From Hypholoma sublateritium FD-334 SS-4 (lineage: Eukaryota; Basidiomycota; Agaricomycetes; Agaricales; Strophariaceae): 64,000 bases of DNA. Position 1 is the stretch's first letter. Every line of letters begins with the position of its first letter. Made by a program: the position numbers and the translations under genes. Location of the stretch: the NCBI GenBank assembly GCA_000827495.1, contig KN817545.1, positions 133,113 to 197,112 on the forward strand. Reading direction: 5' to 3'. The notes beneath the pieces were generated by a model that saw only the letters and a list, made by a program, of their open reading frames with translations, was not told where the DNA came from and made no database searches. Below, in pieces: positions 37,383 through 48,621 of the stretch.

Positions 37383-38466
37383 GGTGAAGGCCGCACAGGG
37401 TGTAAGGGGTTTTATTGAGACAGCTCAGAGGAGTGTGGTGGAAGAATTGAGCAAGGATGGTCGCGCGAAAGCACTGCTATGAAAGTAACAGTCATCGGGC
37501 CTTACACTGTGTAGTGAAGACATTGACAGGGGACCTCAAATCAAATGTGAATGATGCAGCGAGCCACCTACCAGTATTGGTTCATCTATCGTCTGGCTTT
37601 CAATCCTGAAACCAGCCCATGTAACCTCCTTCTTCCTCTCACCCACATCTCGCTTTTCCGAACGATGGTTAGCAACGAACCTTTCACAGTGAAAACTGAA
37701 AAATGCAAGTTTACAGGCACTGGCGGATGGAAATGAGGAAAGGGTACTGCGCATTGGAGCTCTATAGTGAACTGACAGTGAAGGCGTTCGGGGGAACAGA
37801 AATTTGACATCATTGTACCGCAGCTTTGATAATTTGGCAATAGACAAGCAATAGATGTGGACTGAGGCTGAGGGATCTGCTCGGAATTGGACAATCATGG
37901 TAGTCATATTGATGGCGATGTGCTTGATAGCTTCAACATTGAACAAACAATTGTAATTTGCCGGAAAAGTAGCATCACGTGATGAACGCGTCTATTGTTC
38001 GACGCGTCGGGACTCGGAATGATGAAATTCAAACCATTCGACAAAAACGTTCATGTAAATTGCGGGGTATAGAATTTAGTAGCTTGTAAACAAAATTTTC
38101 GTTGGTACTCACGTAGGTCAACGATAACTAGGTAAGGTGCCGCCTCCAAGTCGTCCCAAACTAAACTAATCCTAAATATATACGCTCTTGCAGATGATGA
38201 TGTAAGACGGTGTCTCAAAAATAAGGGAGCAGAATGGACAACTGTATGCAAATATATCGGACTCATAATGGCAAGGAGCGGTTTAGGCTCCGTGTTTCAC
38301 TGGTTTCCTTGCTTTCATAGACACCACCAGCTATATTATAGATTCGCCGACGATGAAATGATCGTGTCAGGACCGTCTCGCATCCGCCGCCATCAAGGGT
38401 GCACTCAACGCAGCTCGCGCTGCACTCTCACATATATCTCTGGAATCGCGCTCTTTTGATTTCCCA
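37383..38466. other. intergenic
   Basis: A 136-codon minus-strand open frame (37536-37946) has no recognisable motif and no supporting splice structure. Promoter of the next plus-strand gene at the right. Confidence 0.4.
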
Positions 38467-40090
38467 ATGGCCATGACCTCGGAAATCCCTTCAGACATCG
38501 TGCTACTGTGCGTGTGTTCATATTTTAGACATGACAAGCGTTGATTTCATTGCATCAGAACTTCGCCACAGGTGTGTCGTAAATTTCCGTATAACGCCTC
38601 TCCAAATGTTCAGTCAAAAGTAGCTCTTCGGGATGATGTTCAACTGGGGGTTGTGGGGAGTCCTCTCTGTCCAAGTTTGTGTGTTTCACCTTGCTTGCTC
38701 GTCGCTGCGCACTTTTAATTATATCTGGTCCACTCAGATATTTACTACCTTTTCTTCAAAGATTCTATACGCGTTCGAATACTTGGTAAGGAGGACGTCT
38801 ACTCCACATGTTCTAAATTTACACCTTTCAGTGTATTCGCTATATCTTCTCGAATGCATACAAATAGGACTATCGAGCGCCGACATCTTCTACTGGTTCG
38901 CGAAGGGCTGGGGGCAGCTCAGCTACTTGGCGGACCCGCATTTCGCTCCGATCGACATGCCCATGGTTGCTGGTGTTATCGCCATGGTGGTTCAGCTCTA
39001 CTTCACTTGGCGGATCTGGATTCTGGGATCATGCCTGCCGCTATGTATTGTCATAGCCCTTGTGTCGATTGGACAAGGTATAGCAGGCTTCGTTTCTGGT
39101 ATTCAGGTACAAATATCTCTATGAATTTCAGCCGTATTTACTTACACTTAGCTCAACAGGCGCTTCAAAGAGGGGACTTGACAAAGCTGTCGTCGCTGGT
39201 AACGCCTAAGGTATTATTTTATTTTGTTTGTCTTATCTCTACGCTAATACCCTTTAGATTTGGCTGGCGGGTGCAGCTCTGTCAGATACCCTGATCGCAA
39301 TTTCGATGTGCTTTTTCGTGAGTCTCGCTCGCAAAAGATAATATTCTGCGAACGTGTCTAACCCTTCATGCCGACGCAGTTATACCGCGCTCGGAAACAC
39401 AGTCGAGTTCCTCGGACGAAATATATTCTGAGACGTATCATTGCTTTAACCATTGAAACCAATTCCCTCACAGGTACGCTCAGTGATTAATCTGATAGAA
39501 CGCAGCATTAAATACCGCCCCAGCCAGTATTGCCATTTTGACATTGATTCTTTTCGTCCGTTTCTCGGTGCGTAGTAGCTAAATGTTGTTTATCCTCCGA
39601 TTTTCCTGACAGATAATATGGAATAGAATAACACGCTGTACCTATGCCCGTAAGCGCTACGTTTTTCTGTCCGAATATACTGAGTCTGACTTACGTGGCT
39701 CCCTCTCCGCTCAGCCCATACGCCCTTGGGAAGCTCTACACAAACACTCTCTTGGTCATCTTCAACAACCGTATTCGGTTACCCAAGAACTCGAGCGACG
39801 ACGACTCAGCCGGACTCAAGGTCGTTGCGTCGGTGCATACTCCCCCGCGCACCAGCAATCATAGCTCTTCCGATGCCCCGCCCCGCCAAGGCGATCAGGT
39901 CGTCGTCACTGTCCTCCGCGAGAGCGACGCTCCAAGCGAGGTCGACGTGGAGGCCCAGTCCAATTCGGGAACCGTTACTGCCGCCAGCAATATTCATCCC
40001 GCCGTACGGCGACAAACTCCGCCCAGCGCGGACGACGTTTCCGAGCGCATTTCTATGGAAATTTTGAAACCGGAAGGGATTGCCTTTTAA
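38467..40090 (+). CDS. seven-helix membrane protein, DUF6534 family
   Basis: Eleven exons (38467-38507, 38559-38571, 38624-38678, 38738-38785, 38832-39106, 39160-39210, 39258-39317, 39380-39473, 39524-39567, 39627-39649, 39715-40090) give 359 residues. Hydrophobic helices follow the order seen in DUF6534 proteins: FGMMFNWGLWGVLSVQVYIYY, then DSIRVRILVYSLYLLECIQ, SADIFYWFAKGWG, MVAGVIAMVVQLYFTWRIWI, IWLAGAALSDTLIAISMCFF, ETNSLTASIAILTLILFV and the closing LGKLYTNTLLVIFNNRI. The C-terminal 100 residues are polar and probably cytosolic. The family is large in mushrooms and its function is unknown; a receptor-like role is sometimes assumed. Every splice site was chosen because it restores a conserved helix, and phases agree throughout. 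Confidence 0.9.
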
Positions 40091-40364
40091 TAAAGGATTG
40101 TGTAAAATATAAATTTATCGCGGCGTGCCATTGATTGGTAGCCTTTTATGAGGAATTCACCTGAGAAATCGTTATACATTCTACGGGCGCTTGGGAGCCT
40201 GTCAAAATGTGAAATGCACTAAATATAGCGCCGCCTAGTCTGAACCGTCGGGCCGCGGGGTCGGGCGAAAAGAGACGAAGTTTGAAATTCCGCCGCAACG
40301 CCACCAAGCCATCGCTACCGTGACCACCCTGCTTCATGCCAACATTGTATTCATCTAGACTCAA

Positions 40365-42273
40365 ATGGCTTCTTCATCGCTTCCACCAGCCTTAACGGAA
40401 GATACAGGTCGAAACGGGAACGACGGTGTGGCCAGTCGCCAGATAAATACGTTGTGAGTTCCAGGAGCGCCGCCTGGGCGTGCAATTACGCAGTCATGGT
40501 CCAAACTTCAAATTCAAACTTCGTGTTTAAGAGCTCAACCATCTTCAAGTTCGAGATCCGCCGTGTTTCGTAATCCCGATATCATGGAAATGGTTTTCAA
40601 CGCGCTCTCCGACCATGCCAAACCCGCAGCAAAAAGCCAAAACCTGCTACACGCCGCTCTGACGTCCAAGGAATTTTTGAACCCTGCGATGAACGTTCTC
40701 TGGCGTTCTCTGACGTCCCTATTGCCCATCCTAAACCTCATCCCAAGTTTTGAGATAATTGCGAATGAGAGGGATGCCAACCGACCATACTACGTGCGTG
40801 ACGATGCCTCGCCTCTACCCGAACCGCGCTTTTTTAACCTATTATTCGCAGACAACCAGCTCTCATATCATAGAGGACGATCTGACCAGAGTGGACGTGT
40901 ATAGCCGACGTGTTAGACACCTTACTTTGCTCAACCAGTCTGGTGAAAACGAGCATCAACGGATCGCAAGCCATATCTACTTCTCGCTGCACGAACTCCG
41001 CCGATTTAGGCTGTTTCCCGCTCTCAAAAGCTTCACTGCCCCAACATTGGATCAACTTTTACCAGACGATTTACAAGTCCTACTTCTTGTACCTTCACCG
41101 ACTCTGTCGACGGTCTCTTTGTCGGGGATAGACCGTATCAGCGAAGTCTACGTCACGACCTTTCTCAACCAGCTCTGTGGATTGAATTCAAAGTCACTGA
41201 TGAACTTGACTTTATGGGGAAAGCAGACGACAAATTGCCTGCTTGTTCTGCAGAAGTCCAAAACATTGTCACAGCTCTCGTTATGTTTGAATGACATACA
41301 GGATATTGGAAATCTTCTGGTAGCCGTCTCTCGAAATGCAGGCCTCGTCCAACTCGCTCTGGACTGCCGAAGCGCGAAGGATTCTCATTCTAAGCTCGCA
41401 TTGAAGAAGCCGGCAATCATTGCACCGCCAAACACCTTCGTTGCAGAAAGGCTTGAAAGAATACGAACCATTGGATATATGCAATCAATTTCTGCCATCG
41501 TGGACGCCATCATCAAATACGCTCCCAATATGGTCTCGTTGATTTTGGAAATCTGCCTCGACGACAGCAGTTCACCGCATTTCGCCGCGTTAAAACAATG
41601 CCTCAAAGGCGTAAAGAAAAATGCAGCTTCCCTTGTATTCCTCACCATCGTCAATGTGCATCACCCTATGTATGCGTTCAATTGGAGCACACTCGAATGC
41701 ATAGACAACTGGACGTCGTTAAGACACTTAAAAGTCCTGATTCCCGTTGTCGGTCTTGAGAGCGACGAGTCCATTGACCCCCTTGTCTGGCCCTTCGCCT
41801 CATTGAACTCGCTCGAAGCGCTCACATTCCAGGTTGACATATGGGAGCAAAATGGATCGAAACTTCCCGACACAAATGTGACAGTTCTCACCCTCCCTCA
41901 AATCGCAAGGTGCTGCCCACAGCTGAAGTATCTCAGAATATATATCCCTCCAAAGCTCCTTGCGGACGACGGGGTATTGGACAAAATGGAACGCGAGCTG
42001 GAAGATATGCGGGCCGCCCATCAAAATCCATCGCCCATATTCGTCCCGCATGGGCTCAAGAAGTTGTCGTTCTTGGGGTCCCGCTCTTCAAAAGTTCCAA
42101 AGGCTATCACACCAAACATATCCCGCGCCGTCGGCGTTGCTGAATACCTCAGTCTGGTATTCCCAAACCTGACGAAGGTGAATTTCAAGGCCGGCGCTTT
42201 AGAACTGGACAAGGATTGGACCGATACCATCACCACCATACTTACGCGCTTCAAGCCTCGCCCTTCCACATGA
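40365..42273 (+). CDS. F-box protein
   Basis: Three exons (40365-40453, 40532-40793, 40852-42273) give 590 residues. An F-box-like segment lies near residues 40-90 (VFRNPDIMEMVFNALS ... LHAALTSKEFLNPAMNVLWRSL), the usual opening of agaricomycete F-box proteins, which bind Skp1 and recruit substrates to SCF ubiquitin ligases. The remainder is about 500 residues of Leu-rich, irregular repeats (for example SLRHLKVLIP, LKYLRIYIPP), likely the substrate-binding part. The first exon is a Ser/Asp-rich leader. The substrate is unknown. Such genes are numerous and fast-evolving in these fungi. The gene is convergent with EXO1. Confidence 0.88.
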
Positions 42274-42918
42274 TGTGAACAATAGTTATGGTGGCCATCG
42301 TCCTTTCTGGAACAACCGACGGGAGAAATGAGAGTACGAAGGAGTCGGACTTATGTCAAATGTGTCGCTGTTTTCCTCATTATTTTTGTTCTTATATTTA
42401 TGTAAATTATCATGTAGATGGTTCCAATTCGGCAGGTCGATGCTGGGCACTTGCGTCAAAGTCTGTCGCCTACGAATTACGTCGTCCAACTGCAATATCT
42501 TCTCAGCAACACGGGTACGGGAGCGGACTATCTCCTCGCCGTTTTACGCTTCTCGACTTGTTGTGGACACCGTGCACTTCGAATGGCAAATTTTACCCTA
42601 AACCCGGACTCGGTACTCAATTTTATTGTTTGTCACTTTTTTTCTTGACGTGGAAGCCTGAATGTTCGTTGTACGGGAGGTAGAACACGCGTCCGCAGAA
42701 AACTCATAAATCAATACTCCCCCGTCAATACATATACACAACATCGGTAGCGTCGATAGCAATAATCAAAATTTCTACAGCAGATAATAGTCCACGTTCA
42801 GCCCCACTCAGCTTTGGTTGGAAACGGAAGCCAATCCCCATCCCCATCCCGACTCAGCGCACATAACTGCACCCATTTATTTAGTCGAGAAGTCGCATGG
42901 TTGAGGGAGGTCGGCGAC
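42274..42918. other. intergenic between convergent genes
   Basis: 3' flanks of the F-box gene and EXO1. Open frames here show no motifs. Confidence 0.4.
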
Positions 42919-45694
42919 TCACCGAAACTGCGACAAGTTCAGCTGGGCGTGCGCTAGTATATTATATCCCTCCTCCTCTGGGGGTTCGCGCCCCGCTGGT
43001 TTCGCCTTCACCTTCGGCGGCGACGCGGCGAATATCTCGTTCTCCTCCACAGGATCCGACATCGTCAGATCCACAACCTGCCGACCCTTCTTCGCCTTCG
43101 TGGGCTTGCTTGTGCTCATGCCGCCCGTCTGCTTCACAGCGTCGTAAAACACTAGGCTCCTTCGCGGCTTCACCCCGCCCCTCTTCGCTCCACACGCTGA
43201 CGGCCCCGCACCCGCGCCGTCCGGCGCGATGTTAAACTTGGGCGGCGCAGAGCGCGGTGCCTTCAGCGTGTGCCGGCCGGCAGGCGTCACATTCGTCTCG
43301 CTGCGCCGCAGCTGCGCCGTTCGCGCACCCGTCGCGTGTTCCTTCTGCATCTTCACGGCCGGCGTCTTGCCCGCGGGCAGCGCCCAGCGCTCGCGCCAGC
43401 CGACCATCACTGCGTTCGCGCGCTCTGCCGCGGCGCGCATGAGCTGCTCCTCCTCGTCCGGTAGGTCGTCGACGTCGATGACCTGCACGCGCCCCGCCTG
43501 CGTGCCGGGGTCCGGGGTGTCGGGCGACGGGCTCGGGGACGACGCGGAGCCTGACGCGGCGAGGAGCGCCTCTTCGAGTTCGTGCTCTGCGTGCCCGTCG
43601 TCATCCAGCATGCTGCGTAGGTCGGGGCCGCGGTACTGCGTGGGCGATGCGATCTCGTCGACGTCCGCGCGCGTGCGCTGTCCGCTCGTTGGCGTCGGTG
43701 TCGGCCGTACCAGAACGTGTCCGCTTCCCCGCGTTGGCGTGTTGAGTGCGTATGCGCGAGGCTTGTGCACCCTTGGCCGCTTGACGGACACGGGGCTTGA
43801 CACGATGTCTGCTCCGAAGCTGGTTTCCGTGTCGTCTTCGTCGTCGCTGAGCAGGAAGCCAGTCGGGGGTGCAGTAAAGTTGGCAGTGACTTCGTGTTGG
43901 GCGCGGTGATGACGATGCACTTTCGCGCGTCCGGCCTGAGGTGGGGAAGACAGCTCATCTGCTTCCCTCGAATCCGATGGGGATGGCGAAATGTACCCGT
44001 CCTCCTGTTCGACGGCGTCCGCGAACTCGGTGAGGTCGAATTCCGTGACGTCCGCCGGGTCGTTGAAGTTGACTTGCAATGACTGGTCCGAAGCACCTAG
44101 CTCCGACTCTGAAGCGTCGTCCACATCCTCCGGTTCGGGCAATATATTCTCCTTTTCCTGCGAGCAGAGTCCTGAAGTCCCAACGCCGTCGCTGTGCCGC
44201 CGCCGGACACCACTCGCAGGCGCGAAGAATTTAGACTGCGCCGTGCGGACGGGGGAGTAGCTCTGGCGAGGCTTCTTCTTGCGCTCCATATCCTGATCCA
44301 TTACCTCAGCGAGGGTGCGTTTGCCGCTTGCCCTTCCCGTGAGGTTGGGCTTGGCCACCGGCAAGGGCGTCTTCTTGGGTCGGGGAGGGATGATAGCGTT
44401 GGGACCGAAGAAGTTGAAGAGTCCACCCACGCGCGATTTGGCGCTCGGTGGTGGGACACTTTCGCGCATTTTCCCTTTTGCCTTCAGCGACTTGACGGGA
44501 CTATTCGACGCCGGTGCCAGTGGCTTGAGGGCGCGTGGCATGAAACCTTTGTTGATGTCTTCCATAGGCAGGTATGTGGCTGGGTCCGCATGTCCGCGGG
44601 CTATTTTTTTCGCCAGACCAGCGTCAATGTCACTGAATGGATATTAGCACACGCGAGGACTTTTCACTGTATTCCAAAACACACACCCTCCAACATATGC
44701 GTCGAATTCTTCGTTCCAATCAGGGCCAACGTCGCTCAGATGCACGAGCTTCTCTGCCTGCGGGCAGTACACGCGCTGGTGGAGAAAGCACTTTTCTGCA
44801 AGGAGGAACTGCTTCCAGTAGCCAGGCGGGACAGACTTCTTCCCCTCCAAAGTGATGGCCTTGACGACCTGTTCTGCCGTTTTCCATTTGCGCAGGAGAG
44901 TACATGCTGTCTTGAGCCCAATCCCAGGGATGCTGGGGAGATAGTCGCAGCCGCTCAGAATCGTCATGGCGCGGAACTGCACGTCGGACCAGCCGAGAAG
45001 CGAAATGCCGGTGGTGTCCGCTGACGAAGCGGTGACGGAGCCAAAGTCCTTGCGAGAGATGGCAACCACTGTACTTGCAACAGGATCCAGCTTGAAGAGC
45101 ACCGTCTTGCAGCCGAACACGAGCAGGTCCGAGTCCTCGGTCAGGATAGCGTCGACCGCTCCTACACGCTCAAGGTACGCAAGCTGTGCGTCTGCTTCGT
45201 ATGGTGCAACGACGTAAGGAACCGACTCTGCCCGCAGAGCCTTGATGAACTGAAAGGCCATCTGCGGAGTGACGTCGATGCACTTGAGAAAGCACTCCCG
45301 CGCCTGCGCGTGCTTGCCTTGCGCGAGGAACACCCTGCCGCGCGCCCGGGCATCCTCCCGCTTCTGCTTGCGCTCGTTCTCCGTGCCCTTCTTCGCTGGC
45401 AGTGGCCCTCCGTCAAAGACGACGTACGGCTCAATTCCGTGGTGCCGCAGGAGCCGCACGCGGTGCATAGCGTAGTCTACATACCTGTGGCCGTTATCAG
45501 TCTCCCTCGTTGAAAATCAGGCTTGCCACTCACTTGTGCGTGCTCTTTCCCGTGGCGAGCTCGGTGGCGCACGCATACACGCCTCTGTGCAGCCACACGT
45601 ATGCGTCGACTGCGATAGTTTTGCCCGAATATTCTGAAAGGTGCCTAGTGACCTGGATAGCCTTGAGCGCTGGCAAAAGGCCTGAAATCCCCAT
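42919..45694 (-). CDS. EXO1: exonuclease 1 (5'-3' exonuclease / flap endonuclease)
   Basis: RAD2/XPG-family nuclease that removes the error-containing strand in mismatch repair and resects DNA ends in recombination; nuclear. Three exons (45694-45534, 45484-44687, 44632-42919) give 890 residues. The N-terminal block MGISGLLPALKAIQVTRHLS and the metal-binding acidic residues are intact: Asp30 (IAVDAYVW), VFDGGPLPAKK, PYEADAQLAYLE, LTEDSDLLVFGC and SGCDYLPSIPGIGLK (helix-hairpin-helix). The C-terminal 500 residues are low-complexity, charged and Ser/Pro-rich, as in other EXO1 proteins, where MSH2, MLH1 and PCNA bind. The very last residues (QLNLSQFR) look like a degenerate PCNA box; this is inference. 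The 3' two thirds are one large exon, unlike MSH6. Confidence 0.96.
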
Positions 45695-46044
45695 CTCCTA
45701 CGACTATGAAGCTGGATTTAAGGCGATGAGAACGGCCGAAATCATAAAGAACCCAAAAATGTTGTGGAAGTGTAAGTTCAAGTTACATGGCAGGTCCAAC
45801 CATGTCCACGGTTTACTATTTACGCGTCGGTCACGTAATCATATGATCGTGACAACCACAAAATTTCCGCGCGACTACAGATCTTGAGACTTGGTCAATT
45901 TGGATTGGCTAAATCAGTTCGAAGTTTGTTTGAAGTTTGAAGCGTGAAGCTTGAAGTTCGAACTATAAGTCTCCTCAGTGCGCACTGTGCAATCAATGAT
46001 CATCAATGTGGAACTTCATAAGAGCATGCACGAACAAAAAGATT
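45695..46044. other. intergenic, EXO1 promoter
   Basis: 350 bp between EXO1 and a tRNA gene on the same strand; includes the GAAGTTTG repeat cluster at 45917-45963. Confidence 0.4.
45917..45963. repeat. short GAAG(T/C)TTG repeat cluster with inverted ends
   Basis: GAAGTTTG occurs at 45921 and 45932, followed by TGAAGCTTGAAG. The block is bounded by GTTCGAA (45917-45923) and TTCGAAC (45957-45963), which are inverted copies. It lies about 225 bp upstream of the EXO1 start. It could be a regulatory site or chance low-complexity sequence. Confidence 0.4.
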
Positions 46045-46165
46045 TGATGAGAGTGGGATTCGAACCCACGCCCCGGAGGACCAGATAACCGTAAGAACAG
46101 TTAATGGTGAACAACGAATGTTCGGATCCTTAGTCTGGCGCCTTAGACCGCTCGGCCATCTCACC
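46045..46165 (-). tRNA. tRNA-Leu (anticodon AAG) with 41-nt intron
   Basis: Read on the minus strand, the acceptor arm GGTGAGA (46165-46159) pairs with TCTCATC (46052-46046), followed by discriminator A at 46045. The anticodon stem CCAGA/TCTGG encloses loop CT-AAG-G, so the anticodon is AAG (46131-46129), reading CTT. A 41-nt intron (46127-46087) sits right after position 37, where eukaryotic tRNA introns lie. A long variable arm (class II) and T arm GTGGG-TTCGAAT-CCCAC are intact. The 3' CCA is not encoded, as normal in eukaryotes. The long variable arm and D-arm sequence GCCGAGCGGTCTAAGGC fit leucine. Confidence 0.93.
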
Positions 46166-46838
46166 CATGGACAGATGTCTGAATTGTGCATCTATCAAGC
46201 TCTACACCCCTTCCTCGCCGTTCTCCCAGCTGACGCGGCCTCTTCCCACCTCCCAACCGCGCTGAAGACACGAGTTCCTCGCGCGCCTCCACGATCTCGA
46301 CGCCGAATCCGACACGACATCAGCAACGAACATGTTTTCAAAGGTACTCAGTGGATTTCCTGCCTTCAAAGCCGACATAATATGTATTGACAAAGTTGTA
46401 TTCAACTACAGAACTAATATTTCAAGAGTACCTCAAGCTTGGTAACGCTTTTCCAAAATCAGCTGTCTGGCGTCCTCTGACCGCGGAGTGATAGAACACT
46501 CAAAAGGAAGAGGGTAGCTTCAAAGCGTGGGTTAACCGGCCGTTGTAAGCTCCTACGTTTAAACGCACCTAGACAGGCCGAATTCTGTATACTTTATACT
46601 AAGAGGAAGATCGTTCCCGGAAGCGTCCTTCTTTCGCCCTAGATCGAAGCTAGCGAGGATCGTTGCCACCGCGAGCCAAACCTAACAGACAGCACATCAT
46701 CGAGGAACAGCGTCTTTGGGAGGAACGGATTAAGAAACTTACTGTCGCCAAACCCAAATGTCGTCCAGGACAAATTCTGGTACCCGGCATAATCGATGAG
46801 TGGCCTGGTGCGAATTACATTACTTCGGAAAAACTGAC
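46166..46838. other. intergenic with an unexplained plus-strand frame
   Basis: A plus-strand open frame (46663-46911) without an ATG reads in part RQHIIEEQRLWEERIKKL. It covers the place where the P450 relic should continue with its heme-binding exon. It may be a fragment of another sequence, but I cannot name it. Otherwise nothing seen. Confidence 0.35.
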
Positions 46839-48621
46839 CGTCTGCCAAACCCAAATACATAGGTCATATCATCGTCGTTCAATCCCCCTTCCGCAGTCAA
46901 AAAGCGATTAGGATTGAAGTTCTCTGGATCCTTGTATCTGAGGGGATCGCGCGTCATAGCCCTGATTTCCAAGCACTACTGTAAGCCATAGAAATTCAAG
47001 ATGGACTCGGCCACTTGCCAGACGTTAGGGTGGACGATGCTATCTAATTTCCCTTGCAGCTTCAGCGTCCGCACGAGAAGAAAATGCGAACACACCCTTG
47101 GGAATATAATAGCCTTTGTACGTGTCGTTTTCATTATTTGCGTGGGCTAGGCCAAGCGGTAGAAGTGGCTTCCACCGTACCACCTCCCGAACAAGCGCCT
47201 GAATATAGGGCAACGATTCCTGGTCGTCGTACTCGGGGAGTCTCTTTCCTCTTGTAACACGATCGACATCTGCTTGCGCCTTTTTCTGGACATCTGGGAA
47301 CAATATCATGGCCTCCATGAATATCATAATTGTAGATTGTGTCTGCAATATCCATCAGTCAAAGGAAGGTGGCGCATTTCTTGGGCTCCGATGACTCACC
47401 GTTCCCACTCCCGCTTACCGCAAAAAGAAGTGTCATCGTTAAATCGATAGATACACGATGAACCAGCCCACCTCCGTATCCAGATGCAGCTGCCTCCTTC
47501 AACAGGGACAAGTCCGTCGGCGAGCTGTAATTTTCTGACAAACTGCAAACAAGGGGCGTATGCATACTTCCCGACGACGCCTGACCAAAAACATATGATG
47601 AACAATTTCAAGTACGTGCGCCAACACCTTAAATCTTACCGGCGCGGTCATTGCGTATTTGTATGTTTCCTCCCGTGCCTCGATGTTCCTGCAGCTCATA
47701 GCGCTCGCATACTGCTTGAAGCTAGCACCGGGGAACCAGGACGGGATGTGCCGCAGAACTGGGAAGTTATTCACCAGCCATTTGGGCGACAATCCGAGTG
47801 CGAACGCGGGCCGCGTACTTTCCACCAACTTGACGTAGTGGTCATCCTTCGGCGCGACATCGTATCCATAGATCAGGAGTAAAACTATTGACCCGGCAAG
47901 TCTTATTTTAGTGGTAGTGACGTCAATAGTAAGCCCTATGACCAGATAATAATTATACTCGCGTTTTGATATGGGCTTCGAAGTCCTCTGGGGTGTTCAG
48001 GAAGCGGTGTAGCATGTCGTACATTTTCCTAGTTTGAATGGGCCTGTATGTAAGGGAAGAATCGGGCTTGAAGCTCTGTTGGAAGATTCTCCTATGTTTA
48101 CGCCACTCCGGTCCATATTCCCTCATCGCGGTACTGTTGTTGAACCCCATACTATAATCCACCAAGGGAGAATAATAAGCAATTCTATTTCAAAAGTGCA
48201 TGGCCAGCAACGCACAGTTTATACATGGGTGATACTGGCCGAGAGGAATAGATTCGAGAACGCTTCTCAAGGAGTTCCACTGCATCCTCGAAAGAATTTA
48301 TGATAATGATTGGTTGGCGATAGCTTCTCAGGTAGATGATATTCCCTGGTGGCCAACTCAACTCAGCGTAGTGTAGGATCTGCATATGGCAAACGACTTA
48401 CCATATTGTTCTGCCCACTCTTTATATTTACGCCACACGCGAGGCGTGGACGTGATTTGACTTTTATTCCCAGAGATAACGCTGGTAGGAGCTGGACCTG
48501 GTGGGTACGGCAGCTTGGATAGCAATGATTGACAGTTCCATATAAGCGCCCATAAAGATACGGCCGCAGAAAGTGACAGGACCAGTACGGCAGCAGTATA
48601 CTCGGGCAGTAAAGTATCCAT
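46839..48621 (-). pseudogene. cytochrome P450 pseudogene
   Basis: P450s are membrane-bound heme monooxygenases. On the minus strand the parts appear in order: a membrane anchor after MDTLLPEY, the proline hinge PYPPGPAP, NIIYLRSYRQPIIIINS, GPEWRKHRRIFQQSF (C-helix WxxxR), IYGYDVAPKDDHYV, a worn I-helix region (SGYGGG, lacking the usual acidic-Thr pair), MEAMILFPDVQKKAQAD, the K-helix-like VREVVRWKPLLP, and RYKDPENFNPNRF followed by YVFGFGRR. Several joins fail. The frames on both sides of 48190-48230, of 47885-47950 and of about 46960-47000 cannot be linked by any splice pair in phase. After FGFGRR the expected cysteine segment (CxG) does not appear: the sequence reads LCRVP or IDYAGY depending on frame. 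Most likely inactive. Confidence 0.75.

Noticed and set aside
46202..46405. Small minus-strand open frame next to the tRNA
   Set aside because: Arg/Ser-rich without motif; no support beyond openness.
46839..48621. Intact P450 gene
   Set aside because: No set of introns keeps the frame through all conserved blocks and the heme cysteine segment is missing.
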